From positions 2,232,001 through 2,296,000 of the forward strand of contig NC_089184.1 of assembly GCF_947507565.1 (NCBI RefSeq): a stretch of 64,000 nucleotides of DNA, read 5' to 3'. Numbering within the stretch: the first letter of the stretch is position 1; each line of letters begins with the position of its first letter. Below the pieces are notes generated by a model. That model was given only the letters and a program-made list of their open reading frames with translations. It was not told the DNA's origin and searched no databases. Source of the stretch: Oscarella lobularis. Its lineage: Eukaryota > Porifera > Homoscleromorpha > Homosclerophorida > Oscarellidae. Of the stretch, positions 21,921-32,077 are shown piece by piece. Both the position numbers and the translations under genes were made by a program.

Positions 21921-22379
21921 CTACTGAAACGATCCTGGAGGAAATTCCTCTTCTACGGACGACGTATTCTTCTCCACAATATCTACCAATTCGCTGTGCA
22001 GCTCTTCCTTGGCGCAGACGCCCTGTGAAGCTACCGATGACGTTATAGCAGATTCTAACCGCTTTATGCGCTGCTTTGACGTCTTTCTTTTAGCCAAGAG
22101 CTGCACGAGTTTTTTCACGAGCAGTGAGATGTCCAGCGACGAGTTTGGACGGGCCGAAGCCACTGCCGGTCTCTCACGGATTGCTCGACTGTGCTGCTTG
22201 TTCAATGTTTGCCTGTACAGTTGGCAGCTGTCGCAGCGATGTTCCTTAGTGACAAGCAGGGAGCAGCCAGCGCTCCGTATCGTTTTCTCGTAGGTGACGT
22301 CTTTGAAAGAAAACGGCGAGTGACGGTCTATTATGGCTACAGCACTGCCGTTCTTGCTCACGAAGTCTTCCTTCCGCAC
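21921..22379 (-). pseudogene. P-element-like transposase N-terminal fragment, second copy
   Basis: A 152-residue open frame on the minus strand aligns in order with residues 40-185 of the plus-strand copy. It shares DRHSPFSF against DSHSPVEV, the Cys-rich EHRCDSCQLYRQTL against SRLKRCKSCREFRPLL, a Lys-rich helix, and GVCAKEELHSELVDI against GVRVQAELHDKIMTA. The catalytic region is absent. The two copies are tail to tail with about 285 bases between them and are only moderately similar, so they are not a recent duplication. Confidence 0.6.
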
Positions 22380-22566
22380 GTGGCGGATACGGAAATACCG
22401 CTCGTGCGCATTGCCTGTACAGTGCGAAAAATCACATTACAAATTACCTACGTTTGTTAGACGAAATGTTAACCTGGGCAGATGTGCACGAATCCAAGGT
22501 GGAAATTATACCATTTGTTATCTCTCGTTTTTCAAGGGGAAACCGCGAACAAAGACTGTTGCTCAA

Positions 22567-24716
22567 GATGGGCGTATCGATACTGGAATATCAATACCAC
22601 CGATACCGCGACTCCCGTACACGGTATCAATACTTTGATCAGTATCACTACCAGATCAATAATTCAATATATAGAGTACTTTAAGCAATAAGTCGGTGGA
22701 CAGCTTTCTTGGGGCTCACAAGAACGCTGCTATACCGCAGCTGTGCGCACCGCACTTATTTCTACCGACGATGTAGGCTATCGCGATATCACGCTCATAG
22801 TCCGCCCGACGCGGCCCGAGTGATAATTTTTTCCCTGACTCTTCTTACTCTCTCGCTCCAGACGCAATCCATTCTACCGGTAGCATTTCGGAACTCAGGA
22901 CGACCATTTCCTGCCATTGATGAGCATCACGCGAAAGCGAAGCCCCTTGTGGGCCTATTTCACCGAAACTCTAGGAGGGAACGAAGCATGCTGTAGCCTG
23001 TGCAACGAGTCCATCAAAACATCTGGCAATTCGACTAATATGTCAAAGCATTTAAAGCTGAAGAACGCAGCCGAATACGACGTCGCATTGAAAGGCGAAG
23101 AAACTTCCGTTGAGGAAGCAGTCCTCACTGGATTCTTCGTTCACTTTGCAGCGGACACGCAGCATCGATACCGCTCTCATTCGGATGGTTGCTCTGGACC
23201 TGCAGACATTATCGGTCGTCGAGAACAAAGGCTTTCAAGACATGCTCAATCCATCTTACGGTCTGCCTAGCCGAAGAACGCTCTATAAACAACAGTTGGG
23301 AAGAATTGTACGCTGATCCTCCAAAGAAAGTTCAGACCGTTGTGCTTTAAAGAAAAAAGGACGATTTTTGCCCTTACGACAGGCATTTGAACGGCGCGAA
23401 CAACGGACTCGTATTTGACGGTGACATGCCACTTTGCCACTGCGGATTTTGTTATTTGCACTGCATCGCTTGACAGGGTATGTCTCCAGTCGGTGCACAC
23501 CTCCCACAATATCGCGGAGATATTGAAGGCGGTGGCCGAGGAGTGGGGCATCTCTAGGCAAATCTCTGCCGTGGTTACAGACAACGGCGCAAACATTGTG
23601 TCTGCCGTTGCTAAGTGCAGGTGGCGGCACGTCCCTTGTTTTGGATATACTCTCAATCTTGTAGTTCATGACGGTCTGAAAGCAGACAACTATTTCTTTA
23701 CAACTAGGAAGAAATGTCGAGAGATAGCAAGTCTCTTTCATCGCAGCAACAAAGCGGTTCTCCAACTGAAGAATGTCCAAGTTCTGCGCGAGGCCAAGCA
23801 CCTGAAGCTAATACAGGAAGTTGAAACACGTTGGAACTCAACATTCTACATGTTTAATTCGCTTTTGCGTCAAATTGAAATCGTTAATGCAGCACTTTGC
23901 CTTCTTGAAAAAAGGCAATGCGCTTGGAGCCCGATGAGGTAAAGAAAATAGAAGAAGCTGTGCGTCTCCTCAAACCTCAAGAAGAGGCGGCAACCACGGA
24001 GAGGTCTTCTGAAAAATTTTCTACGGTCTAAAATTATTCCACCGTCAAGATTATTGCAACGTCAATTAGCATTAGATGCAGCATCTTCCTCACTGTTTCC
24101 AACGATTCTTACAAGGTGTCTAGAGAAACGATTTGGCAACGTCGCTAAACACCATTACTCTGTAGCAGCAATGCTCCTGGATCCAAGATACAACAAAAAG
24201 ATGCTTTCCGCATCGTCTATCGAAGTAGCAGAGAGCAGAATTCTGAGTGAAATAGCATACCATAAAAGATCCCAAAGGGAAGAAGATTACAGTTGTCCTA
24301 CTCTATCGGGTACCGAGTCTACCGACCCGAAAGGATCTTCATCAATGATCATACAACGAGAAGATGACCCCGAGATAAGGTGAGAGGACCGGACGACGCA
24401 ATTTCCGTTGCTCAGCGCAGTCGCTAGGCGATATATAGGCATTCGTGCCACGTCTGTGCACTCAGAGCGATTTTTTTCAGTGGCTGGACTGATCGTTTTC
24501 GAAAGGCGCAGTCGCCTGACGCCGGATCACGTCAAGATGCTGATTTTTCTAAACAAAAATATTTAGACAGAGTCGTGTAACGGAACGCTCTTCCGCTTAT
24601 CTCGATTGTAGTCATGTAGACTGAAAAAATTAGTTTTCCGGTATCGTATCAAAAATATCGATGTTTTGGAAATATCGAAGTATCGTATCGAACCAAAAGT
24701 ATCGGTATCGCCCATC
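22567..24716 (+). mobile_element. hAT DNA transposon, imperfect ends
   Basis: The sequence at 22567 (GATGGGCGTATCGATACT) and the inverted right end (GATGGGCGATACCGATACT, 24716 leftwards) form imperfect terminal inverted repeats. ATCGATACT/GGTATC words recur just inside each end. The element encloses a BED-finger hAT transposase. I cannot see an 8-bp target duplication. Its right end lies directly against a fragment of an integrase gene (24718 onwards). Confidence 0.65.
22917..24566 (+). pseudogene. BED-finger hAT transposase, frameshifted
   Basis: The N-terminus has a BED zinc finger: SPLWAYF, then ACCSLCNESI and NMSKHL. After frame breaks comes the RNase H-like core with VVTDNGANIV (second Asp) and WRHVPCFGYTLNLVVH. 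Next are EVETRWNSTFYM (the conserved W of hAT), RCLEKRFGN, SVAAMLLDPRYNKK and SSIEVAESRILSEI. The C-terminal dimerisation region is intact at 24400-24566: FPLLSAVARRYIGI, ATSVHSERFFSVAG and LTPDHVKMLIFLNKN, then TAG. All parts are present in the expected order, but at least three frameshifts separate them. Related to ZBED-type transposases. Confidence 0.8.
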
Positions 24717-24717
24717 A

Positions 24718-25272
24718 CTACCACGAAATGATCCTGTTAACGTCGGCATCCCGAAGGGCAATTTGGCGTTTACCAGTAAACGGATGGACCAACACTAAGG
24801 CCTCAATCTCCCTGGCATCAAATAAGGAGAAAATTTTTTCAATACGTAGTGCGTTCCTCTGAAAGTAGTTGTAAGCGGCCTTGTCTCTAGCAAATGATGG
24901 TGAGTCCCTAGACAGCGTGGGAGACTTGTCCTTTCTCACACACTCCCTCAGAATGCGATAGACGTTATCAGGAATGCAGCCAAAGCCACGCCCTTTGCTG
25001 TCCCGTACAACGGCTCCCTCACGCTTCGACGTACTCCTCTCACGAGATCGACTCGTTTGCGTCACAAGAACTTCCGCTAGCACTCTACAGCATAAAATAG
25101 AAATTGTTTCAGCCATTATAACGAAGGCCACGCCGAGGATGCCACGCCATCATTGACGTGGCAGAGGGTCAGAGCTTACCTCAGAGCTTGAATCTCCTCT
25201 AATTTGAGTAGGAAGGCTGAAAACGATGAGAAAGACGATCGAACAAAAGAAGAAAGCGACAGACCGAGACAT
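24718..25272 (-). pseudogene. Second integrase-OTU-family gene, 5' part with sign of a secreted first exon
   Basis: The minus strand encodes GFGCIPDNVYRILRECV, TLSRDSPSFARDKAAYNYFQ and RQIALRDADVNRIISW. This matches the first 110 residues of the integrase-OTU protein at 10353-12239 (GFSCIPDEIYDRLL, DIDRVISW). The reading stops exactly where the hAT element begins. Upstream, exon 25180-25272 encodes 31 residues with a strong hydrophobic core (AFFFCSIVFLIVFSL), then GAG|GTAAGC; a 95-bp intron ends CTGTAG at 25085. As in the first copy, simple splicing at phase 0 meets a stop, so the join is uncertain. The catalytic core is missing. Confidence 0.65.
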
Positions 25273-25401
25273 GACTGATGTAGGGTGAGTCCCTGATGTC
25301 GCTTGGCCTTGGAAACCTTCCCACGGTGCAAGTTTTGCATTGCTCGTCCATTTGTTCGAATTAGCATATATTAAACAGTCGTACAAACGTTTGTTCGGTG
25401 T

Positions 25402-25661
25402 GTTCTAAAATATACCCTGTTCTAAAATTGTGCCGTCTGAGAAGGAACTATATTAGAACAGGACTATATTATAACAGACTCGGTCCCAAAGTGCACCCAT
25501 GCAGGCCATGCAGGCCATGCACGATAGCTGCCAGGCGGTGACAGGCATGAATTTACATTGCTTCTGCACTGAAAAGAGGTTGTTCTAAAATAGACCCTGT
25601 TCTAAAATAGTGTCATCTTAGAAGATACTATATTAGAACAGGACTTTATTAGAACAGAAAG
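25402..25661. repeat. Two related hairpins CTGTTCTAAAATAGTG / ACTATATTAGAACAG
   Basis: Each of two ~80-bp units (about 25402-25485 and 25578-25661) is an inverted repeat: TGTTCTAAAAT...CCCTGTTCTAAAAT on the left, TATTAGAACAGGACT.TATTAGAACAG on the right. A third partial unit sits at 25873-25907. Probably foldback (MITE-like) elements. Confidence 0.75.
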
Positions 25662-26508
25662 TTATTGTTCCATTTTCACCTTCTCGGCATGACAAGGCGT
25701 CCCGCTCAATAAATAATATAATTCATCACTGTGCAGTATGTAGTCCGGTGTAGAACGTTGTAAACCTTTGCTGAAAATCGCTAATTGAGTTACGGGGCCG
25801 TTGTCAGGGGTGGTTACGTATCTTAACCTATTTTGCTACTGCGCACGCACCTTACATCATTGGGCGTTGCTTTTCTAATATAGTCCCGTTCTAATATAGT
25901 TACTTCACAGGAGCCGACGCGTTCGGAAGAGCCGTAGAGACTTCGGACGCAGCCGATATCGAAACTTGCGTTCGCGGCTGATGTTCACAGGTTAGATTTT
26001 CTTCGACGCACGAAAGCGGCCGACGTTCGCAGTCCTCTGTCATTACTCGAACAAACTACGAGAGCGTTTGTCGAGCGGTCTTTTTCCTACCAAGTTATCG
26101 CCATTTGAAGCCATATTTCGGCCATCGCGAACGAAAATGGGGTTCAGGTACTTCGCGACCGATCGAAAAAGCCATCGTAGTTGCTTCGATTATTGATGTA
26201 GGATCTCGATTTCGCGCGCTTTCGATGGCTACGAGGACGTGAATACCTAGACACTTCTCTCAAAGGCACTGGATTCTCGCTTTAGCTGTATTTGTGTATG
26301 GGGGGGGGGGGGGGGGGGGGGGGGGGCAAAGATCGAAGATGCGACTGAAGCAATGCGAGCGCGCAGGATAACCGCAGGATCAAATAGCCACCCCTGCAGA
26401 AAAGGTCTATAGTCAGCGCTGACCTTACTCTCTATTTGCGTTCGTTTTATCCAGAAGGAACGGGAGTTGGTTGGTGATGTCACAGGCATTTATATATATA
26501 TATATATA
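25662..26508. other. No gene recognised; poly-G and TA repeats
   Basis: No coding family. Contains the poly-G tract at 26300-26326 and a (TA) run at 26491-26508 into which the next transposon is inserted. Confidence 0.5.
26300..26326. repeat. Poly-G tract (27 G)
   Basis: An unbroken run of 27 G. The mirror case, 26 C, is at 39714-39739. Such runs can form G-quadruplexes and often vary in length. Confidence 0.95.
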
Positions 26509-26588
26509 CCGTTGATTTCAAGAAGGTTGTCTCCTCACCTATGCGTAGACGTTGTGAACCCGGAAGTAAGAAACGTGCGTTATTTTAC

Positions 26589-27621
26589 AATGTCTCATCA
26601 GCAGCATAACTTCAGATTCGTTCTCCTTCCTCAGCAAAGCGCGGCTCCGGCCGTTCTTCACCCTACTTCAGCAACTCTTTCTTCCGCCAAAAAAAGGCGT
26701 GAGCATCATCTCTGCGGCGGCCAACGACAACGTCGCGCGCGTAACCCAGCCAGTCGGCACGTTTCTCACACCTGCTGCTTCTCACTCAAGTTCTTTTGAA
26801 CAGCAACCGGTGGCGAATTATCGGTTTGGCGTGAAAGTGAGGATACTTGGCCCAGGAAAGCGTCAAGCGAGAACGTTCTTGATGCGCAAATTCGATCCTT
26901 GCTCTGTCGCATGTCGTGAAGACCTCGAGGACATTTTCCGAGACGAGTTTCTTTCTGAAATAGGAGATAATTGCGCATCGAACTTAGGGTATATTAAAAG
27001 TGGCTCGAAAGTTTGGGTACTTGGCGAAGAAGACGTCAAAGAAGTCATGACGTGGCTAAAACGTAAAGGAGACATTACTTCTGGTTAGCGCTCACTGAGC
27101 AAAAGCATGGCGATTCAGACAGTGAGTCTGACAGAGAAAAGAGTGCTCCCAAACGAAAAAAGGCTCGCACTCAATCTGATAAAGTGAAAGTAGACCGAAT
27201 CTAGTGCACTATAAAGGAGCTGCAGGATGTTCACAAAGACAAATTGAGCAACCTTTAATATCGTTTGTGGGCAGAGATGATTGATGTTGACAGCCAAGAG
27301 TCTCTGGATTATCCCCCAAATGTTCCAGCATTTGGAGGCATGCAGCAGAATCCTAAATGTCTGACTCTCGCCAGTGCAGTCACGGAACTAGGCACTGCAA
27401 TCGCCACGGCTGTCTTGGGTCGCTCTGTTCCATTAATGGAAAGCCCCAAATCGACATCAAGCGATCGAAAGAGCATCACACCTACGCGTAAAGCTGATAT
27501 TCGCAGCAAGTACATAACCCAGCTAGGAGAACTTCACCAACTTCTCGATGTGGGTGCTATTGAAGAGAAAGAGTACGTGGAGCAGAAAAGTATTGTTATG
27601 GATGAACTAAAGAGTATTTGA
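26589..27621 (+). pseudogene. Accessory ORF2 with SHOCT-like C-terminus
   Basis: ATG 26589 (MSHQQHNFRFVLL) lies 80 bases inside the left end. After a frameshift near 26690 the frame continues: GVKVRILGPGKRQ, DPCSVACREDLEDIF and VWVLGEEDVKEVMTWLKRKG. There are stops at 27088, 27202 and 27259. The same frame then carries a nuclear-signal-like KRKKAR block, ELQDVHKDKLSNL, and YRLWAEMIDVD. The end (27520-27621) is a SHOCT-like helical hairpin, ITQLGELHQLLDVGAIEEKE. This hypothetical family is frequent in cnidarian and sponge genomes; its role is unknown. With only a few breaks this is a recent copy. SHOCT-like domains are short oligomerisation or targeting modules in bacteria; any such role here is inference. 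Confidence 0.65.
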
Positions 27622-27634
27622 AAACACGCGTTTC

Positions 27635-27757
27635 ACAGTTTGGTTGAGTTGTGTTACGTCACAGGATTACAGTAAGCATACAGTTTAACGACTTATTTTT
27701 ACAGTTTGGTTGAGTTGTGTTACGTTACAGGATTACAGTAAGCATACAGTTTAACGA
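27635..27757. repeat. 57-bp tandem duplication after ORF2
   Basis: Copies 27635-27691 and 27701-27757 differ at one or two positions (GTTACGTC against GTTACGTT). They lie in the presumed 3' untranslated region of ORF2, between the two convergent genes. Confidence 0.9.
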
Positions 27758-27839
27758 TTAATAAAGACATATATCCACTATGAGCTACATACTGAGTGCA
27801 ATCTTCAGAACTAACGTGTATGAATCCATTTAATATCTG

Positions 27840-28757
27840 TTATCGAAGGGAGGCTTCGTTTCCAATACAACTTTCGTGTTGTCGCTCGTAATACTTGACT
27901 TTACAAAAAACCTCTTCGATCGGGTTCATATCTGGACTATATGCCGAAAGAAACTTGAGAAGGACGCCTACACCACAAAGAAGTTCAGATAATTCAGGAA
28001 TATGATGTATAGAAGCATTGTCCATGACAACAATACTGTGAGAATTAATTCCATTAAACGGCATAAGGTGAGGCAGCAAAGTTTTTCGCAAAAACATCAA
28101 AAAAGTTTCTCCATCGACGCCGTGAGTGCAAAGATTGACATCTAACACTCCATTAATTGACATGGCAGCAATTGCGCTGATCCTGCGTCCACGACGGAGA
28201 GCAGTTACCTCAGATGCAGGCGTGCCTTGCAGTGAATACCCATACTGTCTTTGACAGTCTCGTAAATCGAAGCCAGCTTCGTCAAAGAATACGAACATAT
28301 CTGGGGTATAAATGCCCGCCTCAATGGTCTCCAACCGAAAGACGTCTCTGCGTTCTTCGTCCCTCTGGGAAGCAATTCTATTCAGCTTTTTGTGGCTGAA
28401 CCCAAACCTTCTCAATGTCCTCCAAACGGTTGCTTGAGATACTTCTCGTCCACTTTGCCTTTGAAGCTCCTCTTCCAGTTCTCTCACATAAACGCTTGGT
28501 TTACGCAAAGCGAGTTGCACAACCATAAATTCGTCGAAGTTTCGGAGAAGCCGTCGTGGACCGTGCCGTTGCATCAAAGCTCTGACCTCGGTCGTTCGCT
28601 AAAATAATAGTAAATACCTTCTGACGGACTTTTCGATATGTAGAGAAGGCGAGAAACTTCAGAAATGCTCTTGTTTTGAAGAACCAACCAAACGGCTCTC
28701 CAGCGTAAATCGGGCGAGTAAGCTTTCGGCATATTTTGAAAGAGGAGCCGTGCGCAT
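27840..28757 (-). pseudogene. IS630/Tc1-like DD34E transposase, nearly intact
   Basis: An open frame of 245 aa (27840-28577) begins inside the protein with RHGPRRLLRNFDEF. It has a second helix-turn-helix (SQATVWRTLRRFGFSHKKL) and the catalytic core: Asp in FVFFDEAGFD, Asp in VVMDNASIHH and Glu in YSPDMNPIEEVF, 34 residues after the second Asp. A VLDVNL...GETFLMFL segment lies between. The N-terminus is upstream: ATG 28757 opens MRTAPLSKYAESLLARFTLE. After a frameshift, YIEKSVRR-type sequence leads into the main ORF past one TAG (about 28603). Restricted damage and readable inverted ends suggest recent activity. Confidence 0.8.
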
Positions 28758-28823
28758 GCGCAGCACCGCCTGTTCCGGGTTCACAACGTCGGCCGTGAGG
28801 GACAACCTTCTTGAAATCGACGG

Positions 28824-28956
28824 TACACATATGCAACTGCGCCGAGTCGTGCACATAATATCGGCGCGAAATCCTTTTTTTTCCAAGAAGCCGGTAAGAT
28901 CATAATTTTCAGTGGTGGATTCTCACCACTTTACTCCGTTACTAGAATTTTTTGCA
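28824..28956. other. Short spacer
   Basis: Between the IS630-like element and the Mutator-like gene; nothing recognised. Confidence 0.4.
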
Positions 28957-30300
28957 TTATAGCCTCCATTCATATTCGTCCTGGTCGTCGAAGAACAAGG
29001 CAAGGTCACTGTCAACGTCATCTTCATCAAAGGCCGCGCCTGTCTCCATGCTTTCCATCACTCGTCTTGATGGCAAAGCAACTCGACTCGATCTTCTTCT
29101 TTGCACGGACGGACCGTCGTGTTCGGTATCATCGTCTTCTTCTTCCATTTCTGAACTGAGAGTCTTTCGTTTTCGTGCCGGCGTCGCCTCGTCATACTTG
29201 TCTCCGCCAAACTCTCCTGCGTGGTATTGTTTTCCTTCTTTTGCCGTATTCTTCTCGATCTTCTTTTTTCAGATTTCCTTTCTTTTGATCGTTCCGCCTT
29301 CACCGCTTCGTCGTTCTTTCTCGCTGCAAAATATTCTTGTTCGTCGTCAAGCGAATTACATATCCCCAGCGTATTAGCCCCTCCAGGACATCCTGCCAGC
29401 TCCATTAGACGGTAATACAAGCTGGCGCCGTAGTTGAAGTATGACGCGGCGAGTTTCGCGGCGGTGGACACGACTTGAGGTCCCCGATATTTGCTCTTCG
29501 GCGCGTGTGTCCACAAGACGTTGTGAAAAGCTTCGTTCTACGTAATAAAAGTTTAGTTGGATTTATCTACATCCGTATCAATCTTTATTGATAAAGATAT
29601 AGATAAATCTTTTGGCGTTTATATCAATAAATATTTTCTGAAAATTACCGCATTCTGCGTGTTTCCTCGCTCGCATCGTCTTAGGAGCTTCTTGCCCGCG
29701 AGACTTTCGAATATGCCTCCGAGAGAATGAAAAGAACTGTGAGGGAGAACGCTTTTCTTTGCGTCATACGTCGACGTCTTATTGGCGGCGTCCGCTTGCC
29801 ATTTGCACCACGAATTCGGTCCCATAGGGCAAAACTGATGTCGCTCGGCTTCTGCCCTTGGACACCTGGAATGGTCGTGCCTTCCTTCAGGCTCCCTTGT
29901 CGTGCATGTTCGTCGAAAACGATTCCGCCTTTGCCTTATATTTATCAGAATACGGATCGGTACTGTGAAAGAGTATCGGTTTTGTCGTGGCAACCATCGC
30001 GTCCACGTTGCCGACGTTTCGAAGAATCCCGAGTCCGTAATATTTCTGAATTCCTTGAAAAACAATAAGAGTAAACACAAGATTACAACATGAACCTACT
30101 GATCGATTTTCGAGACTGCTAGTCGCCTTTGTCCCCCGGCCGAGCTTCCGTCCTCCATCGCCACGCCTGTCATTCCCTTTTTCCACGCCCTCAGTCTCGC
30201 TCTCCCATACTTTTCTGCACGTGCCCCACGCAGTCCTCCTTCACGACTTCGTGATAATCCCCATATATCTGTAAGAATCAATTGTTTATTTATTATCTGG
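28957..30300 (-). pseudogene. Mutator-like transposase, C-terminal half, frameshifted
   Basis: Reading leftward from about 30290: GDYHEVVKEDCVGHVQKSMG, then a basic stretch with RLAVSKIDQ at a donor-like GTAGGT. A short intron-like gap follows, then IQKYYGLGILRNVGNVDAMV and ILFHSTDPYSDK. After a frameshift come HQFCPMGPNSWCKWQAD and a segment with SLAGKKLLRRCERGNTQNAN. The final part (29058-29516) has VLWTHAPKSKYRG and AASYFNYGASLYY, then a basic tail and an acidic end. This order is that of the Mutator-like transposase family (WCKWQ and LW..CPK blocks). The N-terminal zinc domain of the same family is found separately at 51190. Frame breaks make it a relic. Confidence 0.7.
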
Positions 30301-30317
30301 TTCCAAATTACGCTCAC

Positions 30318-30890
30318 CTGAGGTTCCGAAACTCTTTTGTAAGACTTCGAGTTGCTATCACCAACAAAACGTGTATACCTATTGAAAAAATTGAGCGAAA
30401 TTATGAAGTCAGAAATTGTACCTCATTTTGAACTTTTCGATGGACGAACCAAAAATCACGCCAGCGCCTTCTGACTCTATCGCATTCGCTGACATCACAA
30501 AATGTCGTCTGCAAATTTCCGCGTGAGTGCATTTCTACGCTTGATATTCCTCGCTTTCTTTGTCGGCGCCGTGTTTTTCTTTTTTATCGCACTCCGTGCA
30601 GAAAGTCCGGCTTGCTCATTATGTCAAGTTATTTGACTGACGCAAGCGTCACTTCTCTGCCTTGCAGATGGATAGATCCAGGTTCGGGAGCAATGAGTGG
30701 CATAGCGATCGCAAGAGATCTGCCGTTTGGCGGAGTTCCTTCTGCAACTGCTTGGAAAGGAAGAACTGCAGATCCTTCCGATCTCGAAAAAGCAATTAAG
30801 GCAGAGGGATTGGAATAGTCATGGACGGCGCACAGGCAAATCAACAGAGAGAACACTGCTGATCAGGCTAAGCCATGTTCCTATCCAGAA
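30318..30890. other. Spacer with possible upstream exons of the YqaJ gene
   Basis: ATG 30502 starts MSSANFR followed by GTGAGT and, at about 30600, CCGTGCAG; the intervening sequence, if translated instead, is very hydrophobic (LIFLAFFVGAVFFFF). Either reading could supply an upstream exon for the nuclease gene that follows. I cannot decide. Confidence 0.3.
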
Positions 30891-31666
30891 TTGCCTGATC
30901 CGTTTAGTTATCTAAGGTCTTTAGCTAACAGAATTAGCATTGAGAAATTGACTGTCAAAGATTTAGTGTTTTCGCTCTCACTCAGTCATCAACAACGCGA
31001 GTTTCTCCAGAAAGCTACAGCCAATCAGGCCTCTGTTGTTCATTGGCATTCTGCAAGATCATGGCGCATAACGTCTAGCAACATTGGGTTGATTTGCCGA
31101 CGTCGCACTGGACCTGTGCCACCGTCTGTCCTTAGTGCGGTGCTCGAAGAGCGTGACCTCTCTCGTGTGCCTGCAATTCAGTACGGTCGAGAAACAGAGG
31201 AGGAAGCGGTCCGCGAGTACTTGAAAAGAATGCCATCGTCTTCATTTTCGAAATGTGGCTTCTTTGTCCAACTGATGAGCCCTATGTCGGAGCGTCTCCA
31301 GACGGTCTGGTGACCGTTGAAAACTGTGAAACAGGTTGTTTGGAAATCAAATGCACATTTGCTCATCAGTATCATACCATACCTGAAGCTTGTGAAGAAT
31401 CTGCCTTTTTTCTAGAAAAAACATCCACTGGTATACAATTGAAAAGACGTCACCCCTACTACAGTGGAACCTGTCCTAACGGCCACCTTGTTAGGGCGGC
31501 CACCTGTTTATTACGACCACTTGCATCAAGTCCCGGCGAATCGTAGTACAATTTATTCAGAAACTCTCTCGGTATAGCGACCACCTGGTTATTGCGGTAA
31601 TGCGGCCACACCAAAATTTTTCACTGTGTATTTTTCACCTCTGCATAGCGACCAATAGCACCAATA

Positions 31667-32077
31667 TTACTTAGTTTTAGACAATAACAATTCTTTTAGT
31701 CTTTTAATGTGAGATTTCTTCCCTGAGAAGCGATACATGCATGGAACCTCAAGGCCATGTCCGACTCCCCTGTTGACCCGCGGTCCAGTAACTTCGCACT
31801 CTACAGAACTGCTTTCTCGTGCTAGAAAGTAGGCAGTTACACGACTAATCCCGCGTGGCACGTGTCCAACGATTTCGTCTCCTTTTCTTACTGCCACAGC
31901 ATGCAGATCGTGGTGATTTTCAGGCTCCCTTTGCACAAACAGAGTTTCTCCGATAATCGGGGCCCAGTTGGTTTGATAGACATGATGCCCTCGGACGTAG
32001 GAGTGATATGCAAAGGCGTCCATGATTTCCGCATGCGCACTCAAACATGGAAGCACGAGGCCAAGGACGTCGAGCAC
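31667..32077 (-). CDS. HIRAN-domain protein carried by Tigger element 1
   Basis: An intact open frame of 136 aa, or 118 aa from the second ATG at 32023. Nearly all of it is one HIRAN domain: AYHSYVRGHHVYQTNW, then GETLFVQREPENHHDLHAVA, VGHVPRGISRVTAYFL and VTGPRV, ending with a short Lys-rich tail. HIRAN domains (HLTF, RAD5 and bacterial proteins) bind DNA 3' ends or stalled forks. The gene diverges from the transposase. The first ATG would overlap the transposase start by 31 bp; the second leaves a 23-bp gap, so one small region must serve as promoter for both. No frame damage. Function in transposition is inference. Confidence 0.85.
   Translation of the reverse strand: MLDVLGLVLPCLSAHAEIMDAFAYHSYVRGHHVYQTNWAPIIGETLFVQREPENHHDLHAVAVRKGDEIVGHVPRGISRVTAYFLARESSSVECEVTGPRVNRGVGHGLEVPCMYRFSGKKSHIKRLKELLLSKTK

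Larger units (their letters stand above)
26509..28823. mobile_element. Complete two-gene DNA transposon, IS630/Tc1-like, TA target duplication
   Basis: The left end at 26509 (CCGTTGATTTCAAGAAGG) and the inverted right end at 28823 (CCGTCGATTTCAAGAAGG) match. The similarity continues inward through GTTGTC and GACGTTGTGAACCCGGA, giving ends of about 60 bp. TA flanks both ends (26507-26508, 28824-28825). The 2315-bp element holds a DD34E transposase on the minus strand and a second ORF on the plus strand, converging in the middle. Both genes start just inside an end. Confidence 0.85.

Noticed and set aside
26247-26489. 80-aa minus ORF with a poly-Pro run
   Set aside because: The Pro run is just the translated poly-G tract; nothing else supports a gene.
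26491-26508. (TA)n run as a TATA promoter
   Set aside because: It is a microsatellite that served as the TA target of the IS630-like element; no gene starts at a suitable distance other than the element's own ORF2.
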